A DNA stretch of 64,000 nt from Acidovorax benzenivorans. GTDB lineage: Bacteria; Pseudomonadota; Gammaproteobacteria; Burkholderiales; Burkholderiaceae_C. The notes below the pieces were generated by a model. The model worked only from the letters and a program-made list of their open reading frames with translations, had not been told where the DNA came from and ran no database searches. The position numbers and the translations under genes are program-made. The stretch is from the NCBI RefSeq assembly GCF_028680575.1, contig NZ_JAPCKI010000020.1, positions 36,698 through 100,697 on the forward strand, read 5' to 3'. Positions 16,761 to 24,885 of the stretch are shown here, one piece after another; positions within the stretch are counted from its first letter, which is position 1, and every line of letters begins with the position of its first letter.

Positions 16761-17273
16761 TTACTCCACCTCAGCGCCATGACCGAGGTCCAATGGCTTG
16801 CGTTGAATCAATTCGATGGTCGCCATCACGCCAATGGCCACCGCGCACAAAAAGGCGGGCAGTGGCAGCAGGGCCACTGGGTAGGCCATGACGACCGAGC
16901 GGCTGCCCATGCCCACCACCACCTGCTGCCAGGCGCCCCAGGCCAGCATGGCGCTGGCGGTGATCACCAGCAGGCGGATGACGGCGGTGAGCACGCCAAA
17001 CGCTACAGGGCGCTTGGCCAGCAGACCGGCCAGGCTGGTGAAGGCCATGTGCTCGCCTGCGGGGTAGGCCGCTGCGGCGCCGATAAAAACCATCCAGACA
17101 AACAGCAGGCGAGACAGCTCTTCGCTGGCCGCAACGCCGCTGCCAAAGCCGTAGCGCAGCACCACGTTGATGAACACGGCCACGGCCATCACGCCCAGGC
17201 AGCTGGCCATGAGCACCTGGGATATCCGGGCAAAACGGCTCTGCGGCACGGCATGTTGTGCAGGGGAACTCAT
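16761..17273 (-). CDS. TRAP transporter small permease (DctQ family)
   Basis: Small four-helix membrane subunit of 170 residues that partners DctM. Hydrophobic helices lie at about 18-40, 55-75, 90-110 and 130-155, with the conserved NVVLRYGFGSGVAASEELSR segment between helices 1 and 2. Its start overlaps the gluconokinase stop by 4 nt, so translation is coupled. Confidence 0.92.
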   Translation of the reverse strand: MSSPAQHAVPQSRFARISQVLMASCLGVMAVAVFINVVLRYGFGSGVAASEELSRLLFVWMVFIGAAAAYPAGEHMAFTSLAGLLAKRPVAFGVLTAVIRLLVITASAMLAWGAWQQVVVGMGSRSVVMAYPVALLPLPAFLCAVAIGVMATIELIQRKPLDLGHGAEVE

Positions 17274-17791
17274 GCGGTCTCCTTCGTTGCAAGCCAGGCC
17301 GAGGCCTGTTGCTGCAGCGTGGGCAGGTCTAGCAACGCATCCAGGCGCAACACACCGGCCTCGCCCACAGGCGACTCCAGCGTGGCGAACTGGCTGTCCA
17401 CCAAGGCACTGGAGAAAAAGTGGGAGCCCGCGCGGGCGGCCACTCGCTGGCCTGCATTGGCGCGGTCAATCTCCAGAAAAACGAACCGCAGCCCAGGGCA
17501 GGCGTTGCGCAAGCGATCTCGATAGGCTCTCTTGAGCGCGGAGCAGGTGAGAACCACGCCCTGGGGCTGGCCCTGCAACAGCTGCCCCAACGTGGCCAGC
17601 CAGCCCTCGCGGTCCGCATCGGTCAATGCAATGCCCTGGCGCATCTTTTCGCGGCTGGCGGGGCTGTGGTGGTCATCCCCTTCGATCAGCGGCAGGCCTT
17701 CGGCCTGGGCCAAGGCAGAACCCAGGCTGGACTTGCCACAGCCCGCCACACCCATGACGACCAAAAAAGCCGGTGACGCTTGAAAACTCAT
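17270..17791 (-). CDS. gntK: Gluconokinase
   Basis: Phosphorylates gluconate to 6-phosphogluconate with ATP (173 residues). P-loop GVAGCGKSSLGSALA near residue 12, IEGDDHHSPASREKMRQGIA as the substrate/Mg segment, and CSALKRAYRDRLR in the lid region are all normal. The start at 17791 gives the usual MSFQASPAFLVVMGV; an in-frame ATG at 17818 would add nine residues and place the operator inside the gene. No clear ribosome site precedes either. First gene of the four-gene gluconate uptake operon, divergent from the LacI-type regulator. Confidence 0.93.
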   Translation of the reverse strand: MSFQASPAFLVVMGVAGCGKSSLGSALAQAEGLPLIEGDDHHSPASREKMRQGIALTDADREGWLATLGQLLQGQPQGVVLTCSALKRAYRDRLRNACPGLRFVFLEIDRANAGQRVAARAGSHFFSSALVDSQFATLESPVGEAGVLRLDALLDLPTLQQQASAWLATKETA

Positions 17792-17792
17792 A

Positions 17793-17809
17793 TTGGTAGC
17801 GCTATCCAA
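17793..17809. promoter_or_regulatory. Probable GntR/LacI-type operator at the gntK start
   Basis: TTGGTAGCGCTATCCAA is a 17-bp near-perfect palindrome centred on AGCGCT, and it matches a second site at 17906-17925. It abuts the gntK start codon, so binding would block initiation. The centre CG within a palindrome is the usual LacI-family design. Confidence 0.75.
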
Positions 17810-17905
17810 ACAATCCATAAAAAAGGCATCCGCTCTGGATGCCGCAAAAACTGTGGCAAGTTCTGCAACTTGGTCCAAAATGGCTGGCATTGCCTTGCCT
17901 CCGTG

Positions 17906-17925
17906 TTTGGACAGCGCTATCCTAA
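17906..17925. promoter_or_regulatory. Second probable operator in the gntK/regulator intergenic region
   Basis: TTTGGACAGCGCTATCCTAA shares the core TTGGA-AGCGCTATCC with the site at 17793, centre-to-centre about 114 bp apart. Two such sites flanking divergent promoters allow looping and autoregulation. Confidence 0.72.
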
Positions 17926-17959
17926 CCAGATCAACCCCAACCCCCATGAGGGTTAACCC

Positions 17960-18985
17960 TTGAGCAAATCCGAGACAAAACGCCGCTCCAGCGGCCGCAT
18001 CACGCTGAGCGACGTGGCCAAGGCCGCAGAGGTCAGCCCCATCACGGCGTCCCGCGCCCTCCGTGGCGAACGCGGCGTGGCGCAAGAACTGGTACAGCGC
18101 GTAAAAGCCGCCGCCGAGCAACTGGGCTATGTGCCCGACCCGGCCGCCCGTGCACTCGCTTCACAGCGCAGCGTTCAAGTGCCGGTGCTGGTACCCCTGC
18201 TGTCCAACGCTCTGTTTGTGGACGTGCTGGAGGCCGTGCACCGCACGCTGTTCCCGCAGGGCTACCAGGCGCTGATCGGCGTCACGCACTACGACCCGCA
18301 GGAGGAGGAGCAACTGCTGCGCACCTATCTCGCGCACCGCCCGGCGGGTCTGCTGGTGACCGGCTTTGACCGCACCGAAGCCGCACGCCACCTGATTGCG
18401 GCCAGCGGCGTGCCCTGCGTGCACCTGATGGAGATGACCTCGGCCCCCGGCGTGTTCTGCGTGGGCTTTTCACAGCAGGACGCAGGCCACAGCATGACGG
18501 CCCACCTGCTGGCGCGGGGCTACCAAAAAATCGCTTTTGTCGCGGCCCAACTGGACCCGCGCACCATGCAGCGCGCCGAGGGCTACCGCCGCTGCCTGCG
18601 CGAAGCAGGCCTGTACGACCCCAAGCTGGAGCTGCTGAGCCCCCAGCCCTCATCCATGCGGCTAGGCAGTGAACTGCTGGAAGAGCTGCTGCGCACACGC
18701 CCCGGAGTGGACGCTGTGTTCTTCTGCAACGACGACCTGGCCCAGGGCGGCCTGCTGGCCGCACAGCGCCTGGGTATTTCTGTGCCCGGCCAGGTGGCCA
18801 TTGCAGGCTTCAACGACCTGGCAGGCAGCGACCAGATGCTGCCGCCGCTGACCACCGTGCACACCCCCCGCTCTGCCGTGGGCGAGGCCAGCGCGCGCAT
18901 GCTGCTGGCGCTGATGCGCGGCGAGGTGCCAGAGCACAACTCGGTCAATCTGGGGTTTGAGCTGACGGTGCGCGAGAGTACGTAA
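17960..18985 (+). CDS. LacI-family transcriptional regulator (GntR-type)
   Basis: DNA-binding repressor of 341 residues, divergent from gntK. It appears to use a TTG start: the nearest upstream ATG (17946) is in another frame and stops at once. Helix-turn-helix residues 15-40 (ITLSDVAKAAEVSPITASRA), hinge helix around YVPDPAARALASQRS, then a type I periplasmic-binding-like effector domain (VPVLVPLLSNALFVDVLEAV; FCNDDLAQGGLLAAQRLGIS). Most similar in style to E. coli GntR. Likely ligand gluconate or 6-phosphogluconate, likely targets the two palindromes upstream. Confidence 0.9.
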   Translation: MSKSETKRRSSGRITLSDVAKAAEVSPITASRALRGERGVAQELVQRVKAAAEQLGYVPDPAARALASQRSVQVPVLVPLLSNALFVDVLEAVHRTLFPQGYQALIGVTHYDPQEEEQLLRTYLAHRPAGLLVTGFDRTEAARHLIAASGVPCVHLMEMTSAPGVFCVGFSQQDAGHSMTAHLLARGYQKIAFVAAQLDPRTMQRAEGYRRCLREAGLYDPKLELLSPQPSSMRLGSELLEELLRTRPGVDAVFFCNDDLAQGGLLAAQRLGISVPGQVAIAGFNDLAGSDQMLPPLTTVHTPRSAVGEASARMLLALMRGEVPEHNSVNLGFELTVREST

Positions 18986-19055
18986 GCCCCCCTGAGCCGC
19001 TACGCGTCTTCCCCCGAGGGGGACGCCACCCGTGGCCTGGCGAAGCCAGTTCCAC
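18985..19055. repeat. GC-rich interspersed repeat, third copy
   Basis: CCCCCCTGAGCCGCTACGCG followed by TCTTCCCCCGAGGGGGACGC. It starts at the stop of the LacI-type gene. Same family as 8739 and 12475. The remaining sequence to 19231 has no recognisable gene. Confidence 0.5.
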
Positions 19056-19231
19056 GGTGGCACTGGCGATGGCGTCGTGCCAGTTTCCAGCACTGTGCAA
19101 AATGCAGGGCACCCCAGCCCCATCAGCATCCAAAGATACAAAAGCCGTCCACACTGGGCTTGTCGAAGCGCCGCGCAAGGCTTCGACAGGTCCAGCCAGA
19201 ACGGTTCGGAGGGGTCGAAAGCGAATCCGAC

Positions 19232-20893
19232 TCAGACCGCAGCCAGGGCGCGGCTGGACGACGATGCGCCCTTGCCGGCCCGCATCTCCTTGCGCAGCGC
19301 CACTGCATCCCGCGACTGGGCGGGCGCTGCGGCGTCGATGCGAAACACCTGCACGGTCTCGGTCATGCTCTGCGCCTGGCCGTTGAGCTGCATGGCCGAG
19401 GCGGCGTTTTCTTCCACCAGAGCGGCGTTCTGCTGCGTGATGGTGTCCAGCTGAGCCACCGCCGAGTTGACTTGCGAGATACCGCTGAGCTGCTCGTTGG
19501 ACGCACTGTGGATCTCACCGATCAGCGTGTTGACCCGGCGCACCAGATCCAGCGACTCGGTCATGGTCTTTTGCGCAGCGTCGGTTTTTTCATGGCCCTC
19601 GGTGACCTTGGCGGCAGAGTCGTCAATGAGCTGACGAATCTCCTTGGCGGCCGAAAGCGTGCGGTGCGACAGGCTGCGCACCTCCGACGCCACCACGGCA
19701 AAGCCCCGCCCCTGGTCCCCAGCCCGCGCGGCCTCCACCGCTGCGTTGAGCGCAAGAATGTTGGTCTGGAAGGCGATGGAGTCGATCAGCTGCGTGATCT
19801 CGCTGATGCGGCCCGACGCGGCTTGGATCTGCTTCATCGTGTCGGCCACGCCATCGACAGCGGCGCCGCTGCGTTCGGTGACTTGGGTGGCCTGGGTGGC
19901 CAGCACCGTGGCTTGGCGCGCGGACTCGGCAGTTTGCTTAACGGTACCGGTGATCTCCTCCATCGATGCGGCCGTCTGCTCCAGGTTGCTGGCCTGCGCC
20001 TCGGTGCGGGACGACAGGTCCTGGTTACCCTGGGCAATCTCGCGGGTCGAGACTTGCATGTGCTCGCTCTCCTGCCGGGCGTCGCGCACGATGGACAGCA
20101 GGTTCACATTAAGCTGGGCCAATGCCTTCTGCAACTGGCCCACGGTATCGCTACGCGATGCCGAGAACTTCTGCGTGAGGTCGCCCGCAGCCATGCGGTT
20201 GGCCCACAGCAGCATCTGCGACAAAGGCGCCACCGTGACCTGGTGCAGGTACACCGCCATGCCCAGCGCCAGCAACACCACCCCCAGCCACGCAGCGCCC
20301 GATGCCAACGACAGCGTGTTCCCACCCAGCCAGGCAGCGCACCACGAGGTCACCACCAGCAGCATGGTGCACACCGTCATCTTGCCCCGCGGGCCCAGCG
20401 CCAGAGCCCGGCCCACGCGGCCCCACAGCGTGTTCTTGATCAATTGCCCGGCCGACAGCCTGTGCACCAATGTGCCCGCCTGCTTCTCGGCCTGCATCTG
20501 CTTGTAGAGCGCGTCGGCCCCCTGAATCTGCTCGCGTGTGGCTTCGGTACGCACCGACATGTAGCCCGTGGGCTGGTCGCCCTGCATGAGCGGGGTGACG
20601 TTGGCCATCACCCAATAGAACGTGCCGTCCTTGCGCCGGTTCTTGACCGGGGCCGACCAAGGGACGCCTTTGGCGATGGTGTCCCACATGTCCCGGTAGG
20701 CCTCCTCGGGCATGTCGGGGTGCCTCACGATGTTGTGGGGCTGGCCAAGCAGCTCTTCCTTTTCGTACCCGCTCACCTCGATGAACATCGGGTTGCAGTA
20801 CAGGATCCGACCCTTCAGGTCGGTGGTGGAAACCAGGGTCTGGCCCTGGGGAAAAGGATACTCATGCTGGCTGACCGGAAGATTCATTCTCAT
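19232..20893 (-). CDS. Aer-type PAS-containing methyl-accepting chemotaxis protein
   Basis: Membrane chemoreceptor of 553 residues. N-terminal PAS domain (about 10-115) with the Aer-type signature [17 protein letters not shown], a hydrophobic anchor of two helices at about 172-220, a HAMP-like segment, and a C-terminal signalling domain with the conserved tip [20 protein letters not shown] and [13 protein letters not shown]. There is no periplasmic ligand domain, so it senses an internal signal such as redox state or energy level through PAS, with FAD likely by homology. The ribosome site AGGAG precedes the ATG at 20893. It shares an upstream region with the nitrate carrier. Confidence 0.92.
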   Translation of the reverse strand: MRMNLPVSQHEYPFPQGQTLVSTTDLKGRILYCNPMFIEVSGYEKEELLGQPHNIVRHPDMPEEAYRDMWDTIAKGVPWSAPVKNRRKDGTFYWVMANVTPLMQGDQPTGYMSVRTEATREQIQGADALYKQMQAEKQAGTLVHRLSAGQLIKNTLWGRVGRALALGPRGKMTVCTMLLVVTSWCAAWLGGNTLSLASGAAWLGVVLLALGMAVYLHQVTVAPLSQMLLWANRMAAGDLTQKFSASRSDTVGQLQKALAQLNVNLLSIVRDARQESEHMQVSTREIAQGNQDLSSRTEAQASNLEQTAASMEEITGTVKQTAESARQATVLATQATQVTERSGAAVDGVADTMKQIQAASGRISEITQLIDSIAFQTNILALNAAVEAARAGDQGRGFAVVASEVRSLSHRTLSAAKEIRQLIDDSAAKVTEGHEKTDAAQKTMTESLDLVRRVNTLIGEIHSASNEQLSGISQVNSAVAQLDTITQQNAALVEENAASAMQLNGQAQSMTETVQVFRIDAAAPAQSRDAVALRKEMRAGKGASSSSRALAAV

Positions 20894-21027
20894 CGGAAAC
20901 TCCTAGAAAAAGTCTTACTTCTGCACTGCTGCGGGCTCCACCTGAAGCCATCTTATAGAAGCAGCTGTGACAAAAGCAAACATTTATTGCGCAACTGCAC
21001 AAGCCCCTTTGGTCAATAGAATTGCGA

Positions 21028-21072
21028 ATAAATGATATTTATGAACAATTATAAATCATTAATATCATTTAT
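21028..21072. repeat. AT-rich inverted repeat between aer-like gene and nitrate carrier
   Basis: ATAAATGATATT (21028-21039) and AATATCATTTAT (21061-21072) are perfect 12-bp arms around a 21-nt AT-only-like spacer. It is the most AT-rich patch in the window. It could be an IHF or repressor site or part of the aer promoter region. Confidence 0.6.
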
Positions 21073-21244
21073 GCAATATTTGCTCAAACATTTTTATCGG
21101 TAAGAGCGATGCCATCCTCCGCGATGCCTCTCGGTCGCGCCATGCACCAATAAAAGGCGCTACAGAAAAAGGCACCACCGTCGCGCAGATTTGGGCGCGC
21201 ACACGCAAGACATTCAGGGCTAGAAGAACCAAGGCGGGCAAGAG

Positions 21245-21259
21245 GCACCAAGCTGGTGC
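21245..21259. promoter_or_regulatory. NtrC-like binding site
   Basis: GCACCA-AGC-TGGTGC is a perfect palindrome identical in half-site sequence and spacing to the strong NtrC sites of enteric glnA (GCACCA, three bases, TGGTGC). It ends 9 nt before the sigma-54 promoter at 21268, much closer than a normal enhancer, so it may act together with weaker half-sites farther upstream (for example ATGCACCA at 21141). Confidence 0.7.
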
Positions 21260-21267
21260 AATCCATC

Positions 21268-21283
21268 TGGCACAAGCATTGCA
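21268..21283 (+). promoter_or_regulatory. Sigma-54 promoter of the nitrate/nitrite carrier
   Basis: TGGCAC-AAGCA-TTGCA is an exact consensus sigma-54 element. Expected transcription start is near 21293, about 27 nt before the P1 hairpin of the leader. Confidence 0.88.
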
Positions 21284-21319
21284 AGCCGTTCCACTGCGGC
21301 CCTTGCAGGGGCTGCGCAT

Positions 21320-21420
21320 GCCCTGTGCAACGGCGCACACAAGGGCGGCAAGGACGAAGGCGTCCCCACCTGCTGCTTCGGCATACCGACGCAGCCCGGT
21401 AGGGCGCCTTTTTTGTTTTG
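21320..21420 (+). promoter_or_regulatory. ANTAR-controlled leader RNA of the nitrate/nitrite carrier
   Basis: P1 (21320-21346): stem TGTGC/GCACA extended by GCCC/GGGC across a CAA bulge, loop AACGGC at 21329-21334. P2 (21352-21365): GGAC-GAAGGC-GTCC, loop G4 conserved but position 1 is G. The terminator arm AAGGCGTCC (21357-21365) pairs with GGGCGCCTT (21402-21410) with one wobble, followed by TTTTTGTTTTG. P1-to-P2 loop spacing is 27 nt, identical to the nirB leader. Confidence 0.88.
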
Positions 21421-21435
21421 TGGCCGACGAGGGTC

Positions 21436-22683
21436 ATGAACACCGCTACCTTTTTTGTGCGACATCCCATGCTTCCATTTCGGCAGTTCCTCCAATCCGG
21501 CCACGCACCCACGCTGTGGGCGTCGTTTCTGTACTTCGGCTTTTCGTGCGCGGTGTGGGTCATCAACGGCGCGATGGCGCCGTTCATCCGCGAGAGCTTT
21601 CAACTCTCGCCCACCCAGATGGGCATGATGCTGTCCATCCCCATTTTTGCGGGGGCGCTGCTGCGGTTTCCGCTGGGCATCCTGGCGCAGTACATCGGGC
21701 GCAAGCGCGCCACGCTGGTCGAGATGGCGGGCATCTTTTTGGCCATGGGCTATGGCTACCTGTTCGTGCACACCTTCAACGACTTGCTCGCGCTGGGCAT
21801 CCTGCTGGGCGTGGCGGGGGCGAGCTTTGGTGTGGCGCTGTCGCTGGGCTCTGGCTCGTTTCCACCGCGCTACAAGGGCCTGGCCATGGGCATCGTCGGC
21901 GCGGGCAATGTGGGCACCGCCGTGGCCGCGCTGCTGGCGCCAACACTGGCCCAGAAGTTTGGCTGGCAGGCGGTGTATGGCTTCGCCGCTGTGAGCGTGG
22001 CCGTGCCCGCCGTGGTGATGGCGGTGTACGCCAAGGAGCCACCCGACCTCGCGCCCCACGCCACGTTCCGCGAGCACATCGCCTGCCTGTTTGAAAAAGA
22101 CGGCTGGGCCTTCAGCCTGATCTACGCCGTGACCTTTGGGGGCTTCATCGGCCTGACGGCCTTCTTGCCCAGCTACTTCTACGACCAGTTTGGCGTGAGC
22201 AAGGTGCAGGCGGGGCAACTGACCATGCTGGCGGCCTTTTTGGGTGCAGCGCTGCGGGTGATGGGCGGCTGGCTGTCGGACCACTGGGGTGGCGTCAACA
22301 CGCTCACGGGCGTGCTGGCTGTGACGGCCGTGAGCATGGTGCTGTGTGGCCTGGCCGAAAACTCCTTGCCGGTGACGATGCTGTTGTTTCTGGTGTGTTT
22401 TGCCGCCTTGGGAGCAGGCAACGGCGCGCTGTTCCAACTGGTGCCACTGCGCTGGCCGCTGTCTACTGCGGTGGCTGGCTCGATGATTGGCGAGATCGGC
22501 GCACTGGGCGGTGGCCTCATCCCCAACGGCATGGGTTTTTCTCGCCAATACACCGGCACCTACCTCTGGGGCTTCGTGGGCATCGCGGTGTGCGCCGCAG
22601 CCATGCTGGTGTTGTTGCGCGTAATGCAGATCCGCTGGACCCGCACCTGGGCGGAGAAGGGTGGTCGGGCACGCAGTGCCTGA
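21436..22683 (+). CDS. MFS nitrate/nitrite transporter (NarK/NasA family)
   Basis: Twelve-helix inner-membrane carrier of 415 residues. Start at ATG 21436 behind GAGGG; the frame opens upstream at 21418 inside the leader tail. Nitrate-porter signatures are visible: GSFPPRYKGLAMGIVGAGNV in helix 5 with the conserved Arg, and GNGALFQLVPLRWP-type nitrate signature in the second half (LGAGNGALFQLVPLRWP). It imports nitrate, possibly also exporting nitrite, in parallel to the ABC system NrtABC. Controlled by its own sigma-54 promoter and ANTAR leader. Confidence 0.93.
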   Translation: MNTATFFVRHPMLPFRQFLQSGHAPTLWASFLYFGFSCAVWVINGAMAPFIRESFQLSPTQMGMMLSIPIFAGALLRFPLGILAQYIGRKRATLVEMAGIFLAMGYGYLFVHTFNDLLALGILLGVAGASFGVALSLGSGSFPPRYKGLAMGIVGAGNVGTAVAALLAPTLAQKFGWQAVYGFAAVSVAVPAVVMAVYAKEPPDLAPHATFREHIACLFEKDGWAFSLIYAVTFGGFIGLTAFLPSYFYDQFGVSKVQAGQLTMLAAFLGAALRVMGGWLSDHWGGVNTLTGVLAVTAVSMVLCGLAENSLPVTMLLFLVCFAALGAGNGALFQLVPLRWPLSTAVAGSMIGEIGALGGGLIPNGMGFSRQYTGTYLWGFVGIAVCAAAMLVLLRVMQIRWTRTWAEKGGRARSA

Positions 22684-22733
22684 GCTGGCGATAGCCAGCC
22701 AATGCGCTGCGCGCCTTGATTTCAAGCAAAACC

Positions 22734-22782
22734 ACCATCAAGCGCCCTACCCATATGCATAGACAGCTATCTTTTAAATAGC
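22734..22782. repeat. Interspersed repeat between convergent genes
   Basis: CACCATCAAGCGC, then CAGCTATCTTTTAAATAGC. It fills most of the 112 nt between the nitrate carrier and the convergent kinase/phosphatase gene and could form the shared terminator hairpin. Confidence 0.65.
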
Positions 22783-22795
22783 AAACGCATTCGCC

Positions 22796-24553
22796 TCACC
22801 GAGGCAGAAACAGCAGCCAGTACACCAGCAGCAGGTTCACCAGCACGCTCACTGCCAGCGCGATCTTCCACAACGCCGTGGCATCGCGTTGCATCAGCGG
22901 CTGTGGGCCGGGAGCTGACAGGGGGCGTGAAGCCCCCCGCTCCAGCGCCAGCAGCAGTTCTTCAGCGGTTTCAAAACGCTGCGTGCGCTGGCGAGCCACG
23001 GCCTTCAATGCAATCTGGTCGAGCCAGATGGGCACGCTGGGGTTGTGGCGGCTGGGGGCTACCGGGTCGCGGTGGTAACGACCCAACTGGTACTGAATCA
23101 CGTCGCCATAAGGCAGGCGGCCATGGCTCAACAGCTGGTACAGCGTGACGCCCAGGGCAAACAGATCGCTGCGCGCATCGGGCAGTTGGCCCTCCGAGTC
23201 ACCGTTCTTTTCATAGCCCGGCCACTGCTCGGGGTTCATATAGCTGGGGGTGCCTGCGTGCAGGCGGCGCGTGGCCTCGGGCTCGCGGCCTGACAGCGCC
23301 ACGCCCAGGTCCAGCACCCGCAGCACGCCGTCATCGCCCAGGTGCAGGTTGTCGGGTTTGATGTCGCGGTGCACCACCCCTTGCCGGTGCAGCCAGCCCA
23401 GCACCTGCGCCGCCTGCATCACCACCGACACGGCCTGCGGCACGCCCAGGTGCTGGCGGCCGCGCAAGCGCTGGCCCAGGGTCTGGCCCGCATGCCAGTC
23501 ATACAACAGATAAAACGCGCTGGCACCCGGGCTTGCGCCGCCCTGCTCCGGGGGCCAGATGCTCAGGCGCGCCAGGTGCACGGCCGCGTGGCCCGACTGC
23601 ATGCGCCGGGCCACCCAGGCCTCGTGCGCCAATGTGGCGCGCTCTTGTGCGTCGTGCGCGCGGGCGGGCACCAGCGTCTTGAGGGCATACAGCCGCTGCG
23701 TGGCCGGGTCGCGCACCTGGTAGATGCGGTGCACACCGCTGTCGGCCACCAGCGCGGTCACCACCAGGCCATCCACCGGCTCGCCCACCTTGAGCAGCGG
23801 CAACACCGGCAAGTGCTGCGCCCGGCGGGACTCGTCCTGCAAGGTGCCTTCCAGCGCCCCTTGCACCCGCACCACCAGCGCGGTCACGTTGTCGGTGCTG
23901 CCCCTGCGCAGCGCAGCCCTCGTGATCTCCTCGCTCAGAGTCTGGGCACTCGCGCCAACCTGTAGAAGCTGGCGCAGCTCGCGTTCGGGCAGGCTGCCGT
24001 GCACGCCGTCGGACAGCAGCACCAGCAGGTCGCCGCTGTGCAGTTCGCCCTGGCTGTAGTCCACCACCACATGGTCGTCCAGGCCCATGGCGCGGGTGAG
24101 CTGGTGCGCAAAGTCGCGCTGCGCCATAACGTGGTCGGTCGTCAGCAGCTGCAGTCGGCCGCTGCGCAGCAAATAGGCGCGGGTGTCGCCCACATGGGCC
24201 AGCGTGTACGACTGGCCGCGCAACACGACGGCAGTGAGCGTGGTCAGGCCCACGGCGGGCTGGCGGCGCCGGTTCATCGACGCGAGCCAGCCGTTGTGGG
24301 CACTCAGAATGCGGTCCAGCGCCACGGTGGTGTCCCAGGTGTCGGGCGTGGCGAAGTAGTCGTTCACCAGCGTGTTCACCGTGGTCTGTGCGGCTTCGCG
24401 GCCGTTGCCACCGGTGCTCACGCCATCGGCAATGGCTGCGATGGCGCCGCGTTCGCGGTCGCGCCCCTGCCCCAGCACCAGGGCGGCAAAGTCTTCATTG
24501 ACTTCGTTGCGCCCGGCCTGCGAGGTGTGGCCGATGTCCAGTTCAAAGCTCAT
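22796..24553 (-). CDS. Bifunctional PP2C phosphatase / serine-threonine kinase, membrane-anchored
   Basis: A 585-residue fusion. Residues 1-240 are a PP2C phosphatase: metal-binding motifs GRNEVNEDFAA, IAADGVS-like AIADGVSTGGN, LLSDGV and STDNVTALVV are all present. Residues about 265-540 are a kinase: catalytic loop VVHRDIKPDNLHL and metal loop DLGVAL (DLG, not DFG) are intact, Lys in YALKTLV is present, but the glycine-rich loop is poorly defined. The last 25 residues are one membrane helix. It starts behind GGAG. As I recall, Pseudomonas aeruginosa also keeps such a gene between nirB and a nitrate carrier, so a role in post-translational control of nitrate use is plausible but unproven. 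Confidence 0.9.
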   Translation of the reverse strand: MSFELDIGHTSQAGRNEVNEDFAALVLGQGRDRERGAIAAIADGVSTGGNGREAAQTTVNTLVNDYFATPDTWDTTVALDRILSAHNGWLASMNRRRQPAVGLTTLTAVVLRGQSYTLAHVGDTRAYLLRSGRLQLLTTDHVMAQRDFAHQLTRAMGLDDHVVVDYSQGELHSGDLLVLLSDGVHGSLPERELRQLLQVGASAQTLSEEITRAALRRGSTDNVTALVVRVQGALEGTLQDESRRAQHLPVLPLLKVGEPVDGLVVTALVADSGVHRIYQVRDPATQRLYALKTLVPARAHDAQERATLAHEAWVARRMQSGHAAVHLARLSIWPPEQGGASPGASAFYLLYDWHAGQTLGQRLRGRQHLGVPQAVSVVMQAAQVLGWLHRQGVVHRDIKPDNLHLGDDGVLRVLDLGVALSGREPEATRRLHAGTPSYMNPEQWPGYEKNGDSEGQLPDARSDLFALGVTLYQLLSHGRLPYGDVIQYQLGRYHRDPVAPSRHNPSVPIWLDQIALKAVARQRTQRFETAEELLLALERGASRPLSAPGPQPLMQRDATALWKIALAVSVLVNLLLVYWLLFLPR

Positions 24554-24694
24554 GCACCAGCTCCATGCAGGTTCCATGCCCAAGGTGGTGCACGCACGCA
24601 CCGCCCCGCACGGTCCCGACCCCGGTCACCCCACCCAGCCACGCGCCATGCCGTGCGGACAGTGCAAGGTCACCCCACATCAGTGCACAAACTC

Positions 24695-24710
24695 TGGCAC
24701 GGGCATTGCT
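24695..24710 (+). promoter_or_regulatory. Sigma-54 promoter of the nirB operon
   Basis: TGGCAC-GGGCA-TTGCT matches the consensus exactly. Predicted start near 24720. TGGTGCA-type half-sites occur 100 nt upstream (24588-24594) at a normal NtrC enhancer distance. Confidence 0.88.
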
Positions 24711-24749
24711 TAACCAAAACAACGGCCCAGCAGGGCCACGCAATTCAGC

Positions 24750-24854
24750 GGTGCAACGGCGCACCAAGGGGTTGTATGGACGAAGGCGTCCCCACATGCG
24801 GTTTCGATGGAATGTCGGAGCTGCATCGTGTGGACGCCTTTTTTGTTTTTTGCA
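24750..24854 (+). promoter_or_regulatory. ANTAR-controlled leader RNA of the nirB operon
   Basis: P1 (24750-24765): GGTGC-AACGGC-GCACC. P2 (24778-24791): GGAC-GAAGGC-GTCC. Terminator: AAGGCGTCC (24783-24791) pairs perfectly with GGACGCCTT (24832-24840), then TTTTTGTTTTTTG. The whole layout is superimposable on the nitrate-carrier leader. Confidence 0.9.
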
Positions 24855-24885
24855 TCGCTCAGGCGATGGAACCGACGGAGTCACG

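Noticed and set aside
17946..17962. ATG at 17946 as start of the LacI-type gene
   Set aside because: That frame reads into a stop within five codons; the TTG at 17960 is the first usable start.
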